DNA of 32,954 nt from positions 1 to 32,954 of the forward strand of contig CALMVN010000119.1 of NCBI GenBank assembly GCA_937873225.1, given 5' to 3'. The notes under the pieces were generated by a model that saw nothing but the letters and a program-made list of their open reading frames with translations, was not told the DNA's origin and searched no databases. Made by a program: the position numbers and the translations under genes. The stretch is from an uncultured Acetobacteraceae bacterium. Its GTDB lineage: Bacteria; Pseudomonadota; Alphaproteobacteria; Acetobacterales; Acetobacteraceae. Each line of letters opens with the position of its first letter. The first letter of the stretch is position 1. Of this stretch, positions 27,250 to 32,954 are shown in pieces.

Positions 27250-28050
27250 ATGGATCTGGGCCTCGAGGGCAGGGTGGCGGTGGTCACCGGAGGGACGCGC
27301 GGCATCGGGCTGGCGGTCGCGCGACTGCTCGCGACCGAGGGGGCCGACGTGGTCCTGGTGTCGCGCAACGCCGACGATGCCGTCCGGGTGGCGGATGACC
27401 TCGCCCGCACGACGGGCCGTCGCGTCCTGGGCCTTGCCGCGGACACCACGGACGATGCTGCGGTGGCCGCCATGGCGGCCAGCGTGGAGCGCGCCATGGG
27501 CGGCGCCCACATCCTGGTGAACTGCGCCGCCGAGCCCGCCGGGCAGAAGGCGGTGCCCGCGCCGTCGGAGGCGGAGTGGGCGTCGCTGATGTCGCACATG
27601 GACACCAAGGTCATGGGCTACCTGCGTTGTGCCCGCGCGCTGCTGCCGTCGATGCGCCGGGCGGGATGGGGCCGCATCGTCAACGTGAGCGGGATGGGGG
27701 CGAGACGCACCGGCGACGTGGTGGGCACCATCCGCAACGTCGCCGTGGTCGCCTTGGGCAAGAACCTGGCCGACGAGCTGGCGGGTACCGGAATCGCGGT
27801 CACCACCGTGCATCCCGGCCTGACCCGCACGGAGAAAGTGGACGCCATGCTCGAAGCCCGAGCCCGGGCGGAAGGCCGCACCGTCCGCGACGTGGAGGCG
27901 TCGCTGGCGGAGAACGTGCTGATCGGCCGCCTGCCCACCGCGGAGGAGGTGGCCCAGGTGATCGCCTTCCTGGCCTCGCCCCGCTCCGTGGCGGTCAATG
28001 GTGTCGCGGTGGACGTGGGCGGCGGCGTGCGCGGGTCCATCACCTACTGA
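27250..28050 (+). CDS. Divergent SDR-family protein lacking the YxxxK active site
   Basis: Encodes 266 aa (MDLGLEGRVAVVTGGTRGIG) with AGGGAG before the ATG. The Rossmann loop TGGTRGIG (13-20) is intact, and Arg39 suggests NADP(H). The rest of the active site is changed. NNAG is NCAA (91-94), Ser147 is followed by Gly, and the segment that aligns with YxxxK reads GTIRN (159-163), so Tyr is Gly and Lys is Asn. The following VHPGLTRTE and the ending NGVAVDVGGG are normal for SDRs. I recall a subgroup with RN in this place and HPGLTRTE. It may bind nucleotide or substrate without classical catalysis. Confidence 0.88.
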   Translation: MDLGLEGRVAVVTGGTRGIGLAVARLLATEGADVVLVSRNADDAVRVADDLARTTGRRVLGLAADTTDDAAVAAMAASVERAMGGAHILVNCAAEPAGQKAVPAPSEAEWASLMSHMDTKVMGYLRCARALLPSMRRAGWGRIVNVSGMGARRTGDVVGTIRNVAVVALGKNLADELAGTGIAVTTVHPGLTRTEKVDAMLEARARAEGRTVRDVEASLAENVLIGRLPTAEEVAQVIAFLASPRSVAVNGVAVDVGGGVRGSITY

Positions 28051-28107
28051 GATCCGCGCGGAAGGAGGATGACCGATGTCAGCCTTCTGCCCGGCGCGCT
28101 CCGAGGC

Positions 28108-28130
28108 GGACCGGCAGCTTCCGGTCTTGT
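28108..28130 (+). terminator. Weak terminator-like hairpin after the divergent SDR gene
   Basis: GACCGG (28109-28114) and CCGGTC (28121-28126) pair around CAGCTT and are followed by TTGT. It lies between the convergent SDR and toxin genes. The stem is short and the T run weak. Confidence 0.4.
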
Positions 28131-28135
28131 GCCCC

Positions 28136-28519
28136 TCACCAGATCCTGGTGACGATGCCGTCGAAGACGCTGTCGGCCGACAGGAGAGGCAGGGCGTGAT
28201 GGCGGGCGGTGGCTGCGAGCAGCCGGTCGAACGGGTCGCGATGGCTCCAGTCCATCATCCCGGCCAGGAGACAGATCACGGGCTCGAACCCGGCCACCAC
28301 GCCGCCCTGCGCGTCCAGCAGCGCTGGGAGCTGGTCCACGAAGGCCGCCATCTCGGGCCATTTGCCGAGCCTGACCTTCTGGGCGATCTCGAAGAAGCTG
28401 ATCGGGCTGACCAGCATCGTATCCGCCGCCCGGATGGAGGTCAGGGCACGCGGCGACAGGCGGGCATCGCCGCCGAGACTCCAGGCCCAGGCGTGGGTGT
28501 CGAACAGGACCGCCGTCAC
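28136..28519 (-). CDS. vapC: PIN-domain toxin, VapC type
   Basis: Encodes 127 aa, a predicted Mg2+-dependent ribonuclease. The acidic PIN residues are Asp7 (LFDTHAWAW), Glu44 (SPISFFEIAQK), Asp95/Asp98 (SHRDPFDRLLAATA) and Asp116 (LSADSVFD). SHRDPFDR is typical of the VapC group paired with Phd/YefM-type antitoxins. The GTG start (28519) overlaps the antitoxin stop as GTGA (28516-28519). The RNA target is not known. Confidence 0.92.
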   Translation of the reverse strand: MTAVLFDTHAWAWSLGGDARLSPRALTSIRAADTMLVSPISFFEIAQKVRLGKWPEMAAFVDQLPALLDAQGGVVAGFEPVICLLAGMMDWSHRDPFDRLLAATARHHALPLLSADSVFDGIVTRIW

Positions 28520-28752
28520 TCGGCCCTGCCCTCCCAAAGGTCGAGCTCGGTCGCGTCCATGGGTGCCAGGAAGTCCGGGATGGTGCCGAGCTGACCGGCG
28601 AGCAGTCCGACCTGGAACGGCCGCCGCTGCACCGGCACCAGGCGGACGACCGGCTTGCCGCCCTTCGCGATGACGACCTCCTCGCCGTTGAGGACGGCCT
28701 CGATCAGCCTGGACAGGTGGGTCTTCGCGGCGTGGATGGTGACCTGCTGCAT
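28516..28752 (-). CDS. Phd/YefM-type antitoxin
   Basis: Encodes 78 aa. The N-terminal DNA-binding part reads MQQVTIHAAKTHLSRLIEAV, then EEVVIAKGGKPVVRLVPV, the standard Phd/YefM pattern. The acidic C-terminus (PMDATELDLWEGRAE) should wrap the toxin. ATG 28752 has GGGAG 6 bases upstream. It comes first in the pair and overlaps the toxin start. With its partner it probably represses its own promoter at the palindrome 42 bp upstream of the start. Confidence 0.93.
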   Translation of the reverse strand: MQQVTIHAAKTHLSRLIEAVLNGEEVVIAKGGKPVVRLVPVQRRPFQVGLLAGQLGTIPDFLAPMDATELDLWEGRAE

Positions 28753-28793
28753 GACGGTCTCCCGGGACGTGCGCAGGATGACCGGCTTCGGTT

Positions 28794-28812
28794 CCTGGTC
28801 AAGTTGACCAGG
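28794..28812 (-). promoter_or_regulatory. 19-bp palindrome, probable toxin-antitoxin operator
   Basis: CCTGGTCAA-N-TTGACCAGG is perfect over 9+1+9 bases. On the minus strand it contains TTGACC, a possible -35, with ATCCTG 17 bases on as a weak -10. Its distance before the antitoxin ATG fits autoregulation by a Phd-type repressor. It could instead act as a hairpin ending the preceding gene, whose stop is at 28818. Confidence 0.6.
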
Positions 28813-28817
28813 GCGCG

Positions 28818-29612
28818 TCAGTCCGGTCCGGGCAGCAGCCGGTCGGTGCGGTCGAGCAGGCGGTAGACCAGGAGGCCGATCCACTCGTGCGCGGCCGTGT
28901 CGATCCGGTCGAGGCGCTGCGGCAGGGTCGGCGCCAGCTCCACCACCAGGCTGTGCGCGGTCTTGTAGCCGACCGGGTCGGCCAGCACCGGCCAGCCGGC
29001 GGCGCGGAAGGCGCCCATCGCCCGCGGCATGTGGTCGGCGGAGGTGACCAGGATCCAGGTCTCGTCCGGACGGGGATGCAGCAGGGCGGCGAGGTCGAGG
29101 GCGTTCTCAGAGGTGGTCTGGCTGCGGTTCTCGTAGGTGACGGGACGTGCGGCCAGGCCGAGGCCGTCGAACAGCCGCCGGGCGACGTCGGCCTCGGACA
29201 GCCGGCCGCGGAACACCCGGCCGGAGCCGCCGGTAAAGGCGAGCCGTGCCTCGGGATGCGCCAGCGCCAGCGTCACGAAGGCGGTCATGCGCTCGGCGGC
29301 GTCGTTGAGCGAGGGCAGCCCGCGCGCCTCGGTCAGCTCGGGGTCGACCGCGCCGCCGAGGCAGATGATGCCGGTGACGTGCGGCGGCAGGACGCGGAGC
29401 GGCGGGAAGCGGTCCTCCAGGGGGACGAGCAGCCAGCTGTCCAGCGGCAGCAGGACGAGCAGCAGCTCGAAGGCGATCGGGACCGCGAGCAGCGCGAGGG
29501 CGAGGCGGCGCGCCCGCCCGGACAGCAGCAGCAGGAGCCCGAGAGCCGAGGACAGCAGCAGCAGCACGCTCGGGCGCGTGACCGCTTCGGCGAGCTTGGC
29601 GAGGACGAACAT
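28818..29612 (-). CDS. YdcF/ElyC/SanA-like (DUF218) membrane protein
   Basis: Encodes 264 aa. Two N-terminal membrane segments (about 10-30 and 36-58) precede a DUF218 domain. The domain opens with GIICLGGAVDPELTEARGLP and contains RLAFTGGSGRV, ENRSQTTSENALDLAALL and WILVTSADHMPRAMGAFRAA. Family members act at the cell envelope (ElyC in undecaprenyl-phosphate use, SanA in vancomycin tolerance), but no enzymatic reaction is settled. It begins 32 bp after the binding-protein gene on the same strand, so it may be read through from the TPP riboswitch message. Confidence 0.88.
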   Translation of the reverse strand: MFVLAKLAEAVTRPSVLLLLSSALGLLLLLSGRARRLALALLAVPIAFELLLVLLPLDSWLLVPLEDRFPPLRVLPPHVTGIICLGGAVDPELTEARGLPSLNDAAERMTAFVTLALAHPEARLAFTGGSGRVFRGRLSEADVARRLFDGLGLAARPVTYENRSQTTSENALDLAALLHPRPDETWILVTSADHMPRAMGAFRAAGWPVLADPVGYKTAHSLVVELAPTLPQRLDRIDTAAHEWIGLLVYRLLDRTDRLLPGPD

Positions 29613-29644
29613 CCGGCCCTGCTAGCCGGAGGCGCGGGTCCGCC

Positions 29645-30577
29645 TCAAGGCTGCACCGCGATCTGGTCCACCGGCAGCGCCGTCTTCAGCGTGCCCTCCC
29701 GCACCATGAAGTCCTGGAAGGCGGCGTAGCGCTGCGCGTCCAGCCGCGCCGGGTCCCTGGCCAGATGCGGCAGGGTGGCGAACCAGGCGGCGTGGTTGAG
29801 CGGCGTGTTCTCGTCGGGATGGTCCTTGACGAAGGCGTCCCACATCCGGTCGGGATGGACCAGCAGCGTGGCGGTGCCCTCGCGGAGTGCGGCGAGGAAG
29901 CGCACGACGCGGGGGTCGTGCGCGTCGTCGCGCCGGGCGAGCAGGATCAGCTCGTCGTAGGGTGGAACGCCGTGATCCTCGGGGTTGAAGGCGGTCGCCT
30001 TGAACCCGCGCTGCCGGAGGTCGATCTGCTCGTAGTTGCGCATGCCGCCGATCACCGCGTCCACGCTGTGCGACATTAGCGCCTGCTCGATCTGGAAGTT
30101 GACCTCGGTCAGGGTGACGTCGGTGGTCCTGAGCCCGACCGTGCCGAGCATGGCGCGGAGCAGCGCCTCGTCGGTGGCGCCGATCGACGCGCCGACCCGG
30201 CGGCCCTTGAGGTCGGCGAGGCTCCTGATCGGGCCGCTGGCTGCGACCAGCAGCGTGGTCAGCGGGGTGTCCTCCAGCGTGCCGACGCGCACGAGGCCGA
30301 GGCCCGCCGCGTCCAGCAGGGCGAGCTCGGGCTGGTAGCTGACGCAGAGGTCGGCCTGGTGGGCGGCCAGCAGGCGCGGCGGCGAGCCGGGATCGGCCGG
30401 CACGACGAAGCGCACGTCGAGGCCGGCGCGGGCGTAGGCGCCGTCGTACTGCGCCGACAGCAGCGCCTCATGGTTGGCGTTGACGAACCAGTCCAGGATG
30501 ACCGTGAGCCGGTCGGCGGCGCGGGCGGGCGACGCGGACAGGCCGGCGAGCAGCGCCAGGAGCAGCAGGGCGCGCAT
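29645..30577 (-). CDS. thiY: ThiY/NMT1-family periplasmic binding protein (thiamine pyrimidine precursor)
   Basis: Encodes 310 aa. The signal peptide MRALLLLALLAGLSASPARA is likely cut after residue 20. The mature protein starts ADRLTVILDWFVNANHEALL, the NMT1/THI5-like opening with the DW..N..H motif that contacts the pyrimidine in ThiY. LKGRRVGASIGATDEALLRA and VDAVIGGMRNYEQIDLRQRG are typical of the fold. ThiY delivers formylaminopyrimidine or HMP-type precursors to the ThiXZ ABC transporter; ThiX and ThiZ are not in the window. Its ATG overlaps the receptor stop (TGATG, 30575-30579), so it shares the riboswitch-led message. An alternative is another NMT1-like ligand, but the riboswitch favours thiamine metabolism. 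Confidence 0.9.
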   Translation of the reverse strand: MRALLLLALLAGLSASPARAADRLTVILDWFVNANHEALLSAQYDGAYARAGLDVRFVVPADPGSPPRLLAAHQADLCVSYQPELALLDAAGLGLVRVGTLEDTPLTTLLVAASGPIRSLADLKGRRVGASIGATDEALLRAMLGTVGLRTTDVTLTEVNFQIEQALMSHSVDAVIGGMRNYEQIDLRQRGFKATAFNPEDHGVPPYDELILLARRDDAHDPRVVRFLAALREGTATLLVHPDRMWDAFVKDHPDENTPLNHAAWFATLPHLARDPARLDAQRYAAFQDFMVREGTLKTALPVDQIAVQP

Positions 30578-32895
30578 CAGAAGGCCGAGGCGACGGTGAC
30601 CAGGGCGGCGAACCCGCCCTGGATGTAGTAGGTCGCGGGAGATCCGGGGATCAGCGTGCCGTAGCGGCCGATCGTGCTCCGGGCGTTGGTGGTCGGGCTG
30701 GCGATGCCGGACAGGGCGTCGCTGTCGGTCACGTTGAGGAGGTTGAGCCGGAACTCCGGATGCTTGGCAGGCCCGAGGTTCGGCAGCCGCACGCCCAGGG
30801 TGACGTCGCCCTGGCTGTGGTCGGCGATCTTCTCGTCGTCGGTGAAGCTCGCGTATTGCGGGCCCACGTACTTGACCGCGACGGTGCCGAACCAGGTGCC
30901 GTCGTCGTAGGAAAGGCCGACCGCGCCCTGCCAGGCCGGGCTGCGCACGGCGATGTGGCCGGCGGTGGGCAGCAGGTCGCCGTCGACGAGCAGGTCGTTG
31001 TCGATGGTGGCGTGGAGGTACTCGCCCGACAGGTACGGGCTCAGGTGGTGCCACGGGCGCAGGCCGAGCTCGGCGTCGATCCCGCGGCTGGTCTGGCCGC
31101 CGGCGTTGATGGTGGAGCCGGTCAGCACGCCGTTCAGGTCGATCACGGTGGCGATCTGCCGGTTGGTGAAGTCGTAGTTGAAGGCGGTGACGCTGCCGAG
31201 CAGCCAGTCGCCCTGCCGGCGGTAGCCGATCTCCTCGGAGATCGAGTACTCGTCGCGCAGGTTGGTGGCCGCCTTGTTGAGCAGCGTGCCGGAGCCGGGG
31301 TCGAAGCTGTCGAACAGCACGGTCGCGGAGGGCGTGCGGAAGTTGGTGGAGACGCTGGCGAACACCTGGTTCCTCCTGTCCACCTGCCAGCGCAGGCCGA
31401 CCCGGGGCAGCGGCTCGGCGCTGTCGGCGCCGGTGCGGTAGGTCGCACCCGGGATCCCGTTCCAGCCCTGCCTGGTCACCATCACCTCCTTGAAGCCGAG
31501 CTCGAGCGACAGCGTACGGTGCAGCAGCGAGATCGTGTCGCCGACGAACAGGGCGTTCACCTGCTCGATGCTGTGCTCGTCCTGCGACAGCAACGGGCGG
31601 CCGTTCGCCAGCGTGATCGTGTCGCGCCCGGAATCGACCCAGATGCTGGCCGACGAGCCGTCCGGGCTCAGCGGGCTGAAGGTGCCGGGCTCGCGGTCGT
31701 CGGCGTAGTCGTACCAGGCGCCGGCGACGAAGCTGTTGTTGCGCCACGCCCAGCTCAGCTTGGGCACCAGCCCGGCGCGGTAGCTGGCCTGCTGGTAGTT
31801 GCTCTGTACCGTCGCCTGGCCGTCCTGCGCGGGCAGGCTCAGCGTCTGCGAGAGCGCCTCGGTGCCTTCGAACAGGCCGCTGGTCGGCAGGGTCGTGCCG
31901 CCGGGCGTGTTGCCATAGCCGTACTGCGCGTACGGCGTCACGTCGAAGGATAGCGTGGACGACAGGTGAAGATGCGTCGGCGCCAGCGCGTAGAACAGCC
32001 GGTAGGGCTGCTGGTACAGGCGCCAGTAGTTGGTGTCGCCGGGGGTGTAGGTGCCGTCGTAGTTGTCGGGGCCCGATCGCCCGTACTGCTTCCAGTCAGC
32101 CTGCGTGACTTCCGGGTAGGCGCTGGTGACGGCGTCGTTCCAGGTGCCGATCAGCGACACGTGGTCGCCGTCGGCCCAGTCCCGCACGAGCTTGACGTCG
32201 ACGTGCTGGCGGTTGTCATGGCCGGAGCCGCGCCAGTTGTCGGCGGTCTCCTGCGAGTACGACACGAAGCCGCGTATCCCGCTGCCACCCAGCGCGCCGG
32301 TGTCGAGCCGGATGAAGTCCTTGTTGGTGTGATAGGAGCCGTAGGCGACATCGGCAAACACGCCTTCATGCGCAGCCGGATCGCGCAGCGTGAGCGACAG
32401 CAGGCCGCCGGCCGCGTTGATCACCGGGGTGTCGAGGTCGTCGGTGCCCTGGGACAGGCTGATCCGCTCGATGTTCTCGGTGTCGGCGAACTGGCCGGGA
32501 TAGCCGGTGTAGTAGGCGATGTCGTTCAGCGGCATGCCTTCCAGCACGTAGCCGATCTCGTCCGAGCCGAGCCCGCGCAGGGACAGGTCGCTTTCCGCGG
32601 ACAGGCCGAGCGGGTCGGCCTGGGCGACGGTGGCGCCGGGCAGCAGCGACACGAGCTGGTAGGCGTTCTCGGTCGGCGCCGCCCGGCGCAGGAAGTCCGA
32701 CGACACGGTGCTGAGCGACTTCGTGGCGGTCTCGTCGCGGATCAGCCCGCCGCCCGGCTGGCCGCCGACCGGGCCGTTGGCGGTGTCGGCGCCGGGCCGG
32801 CCGAGGACGGTGACGTTCTCCTGCGCTCGCGCCGTTATCGTGCCAGCGAGCAGGACGCCGCCCATGAATAGGGCGCGCGCGCGGAACTGGCGCAT
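30577..32895 (-). CDS. TonB-dependent receptor under a TPP riboswitch, probable thiamine or precursor receptor
   Basis: Encodes 772 aa. The signal peptide is MRQFRARALFMGGVLLAGTI...ARA, cut before QENV. A plug domain (about 55-165) has NAYQLVSLLPGATVAQADPL, SDLSLRGLGSDEIGYVLEGM and NAAGGLLSLTLRDPA. A beta barrel follows and ends in VASAF, an aromatic C-terminus. ATG 32895 has AGGGAGG 8 bases upstream. Riboswitch control and coupling to the thiY-like gene point to thiamine, its phosphates or its pyrimidine part as ligand. From memory, TonB receptors in TPP-riboswitch regulons are known in other phyla (the omr1 class). It is not close in sequence to the receptor at 839-3190. Confidence 0.93.
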   Translation of the reverse strand: MRQFRARALFMGGVLLAGTITARAQENVTVLGRPGADTANGPVGGQPGGGLIRDETATKSLSTVSSDFLRRAAPTENAYQLVSLLPGATVAQADPLGLSAESDLSLRGLGSDEIGYVLEGMPLNDIAYYTGYPGQFADTENIERISLSQGTDDLDTPVINAAGGLLSLTLRDPAAHEGVFADVAYGSYHTNKDFIRLDTGALGGSGIRGFVSYSQETADNWRGSGHDNRQHVDVKLVRDWADGDHVSLIGTWNDAVTSAYPEVTQADWKQYGRSGPDNYDGTYTPGDTNYWRLYQQPYRLFYALAPTHLHLSSTLSFDVTPYAQYGYGNTPGGTTLPTSGLFEGTEALSQTLSLPAQDGQATVQSNYQQASYRAGLVPKLSWAWRNNSFVAGAWYDYADDREPGTFSPLSPDGSSASIWVDSGRDTITLANGRPLLSQDEHSIEQVNALFVGDTISLLHRTLSLELGFKEVMVTRQGWNGIPGATYRTGADSAEPLPRVGLRWQVDRRNQVFASVSTNFRTPSATVLFDSFDPGSGTLLNKAATNLRDEYSISEEIGYRRQGDWLLGSVTAFNYDFTNRQIATVIDLNGVLTGSTINAGGQTSRGIDAELGLRPWHHLSPYLSGEYLHATIDNDLLVDGDLLPTAGHIAVRSPAWQGAVGLSYDDGTWFGTVAVKYVGPQYASFTDDEKIADHSQGDVTLGVRLPNLGPAKHPEFRLNLLNVTDSDALSGIASPTTNARSTIGRYGTLIPGSPATYYIQGGFAALVTVASAF

Positions 32896-32903
32896 CGGAC
32901 ATG

Positions 32904-32954
32904 CCTCCCTTCGCTGGAATGACCCAGATCAGGTTCGACGGGTTTGATCTCAGC
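32904..32954 (-). promoter_or_regulatory. TPP (THI-box) riboswitch, 5' part beyond the window
   Basis: Read on the minus strand from the window edge, the sequence has the THI-box landmarks in order: CTGAGA, ACCC, GAACCTGATCTGG, a short loop, then CCAGCGAAGGGA. The first stem half (P1/P2 5' side) lies outside. The closing segment AGGGA runs directly into the Shine-Dalgarno AGGGAGG (32904-32910), 8 bases before the receptor ATG. Binding of TPP should therefore hide the ribosome-binding site; no terminator stem is seen between aptamer and gene. Confidence 0.93.

Noticed and set aside
29645-30577. Nitrate/sulfonate (SsuA/TauA) binding protein
   Set aside because: The NMT1-type DW..N..H opening and position under a TPP riboswitch fit thiamine precursors better.

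Overview
The window is high-GC DNA with dense, alphaproteobacterial-style operons. It probably comes from an Acetobacteraceae or other Rhodospirillales relative; this rests on base composition, the ispH-thrB-rnhA gene order and protein flavour, not on a marker gene. I see no rRNA, tRNA, CRISPR array or complete insertion sequence.

Layout. (1) 1-494: tail of a methyl-accepting chemotaxis protein. (2) 763-7805: a probable zinc-responsive block. It has a TonB-dependent receptor (839-3190), a DUF1826-like protein (5224-5844), a COG0523/CobW-type G3E GTPase metallochaperone (5876-7096) and a small DUF6525-like protein (7093-7533). Zur-box-like palindromes lie before the receptor (763-775) and before the GTPase operon (5207-5219). 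A decayed receptor C-terminus lies immediately behind the GTPase operon (7462 to about 7805). A ribitol 2-dehydrogenase (3863-4591, minus) is embedded in this block. (3) 7829-9934: secreted S46 dipeptidyl-peptidase. It is convergent with a minus-strand set: GH31 alpha-glucosidase, DUF442 phosphatase-like protein and LysR regulator. (4) About 14136-14820: lower-GC stretch with a broken, unidentified gene. (5) 14882-17403 (minus): ispH-thrB-rnhA. (6) 17524-23592: lipoprotein, gcvH, CBS-domain protein (minus), MdtG-like MFS pump, OPT transporter and luciferase-like monooxygenase. (7) 24139-28050: DHA2 drug exporter and a classical SDR (minus), then a divergent SDR without the catalytic Tyr/Lys (plus). 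(8) 28136-28752 (minus): Phd/VapC-type toxin-antitoxin pair with a 19-bp palindrome upstream. (9) 28818-32954 (minus): a TPP riboswitch, cut by the window end, leads a TonB-dependent receptor. Its stop overlaps the start of a ThiY/NMT1-type binding protein; a YdcF-like membrane protein follows.

Two points stand out. First, the TPP riboswitch joins an outer-membrane receptor and a periplasmic binding protein in one translationally coupled unit, which looks like a thiamine or pyrimidine-precursor uptake route; no ABC permease or ATPase is visible beside it. Second, the zinc-like block carries one intact receptor and the collinear debris of a homologous receptor 4.5 kb away. The last codons of the neighbouring small gene are read out of frame through that debris.
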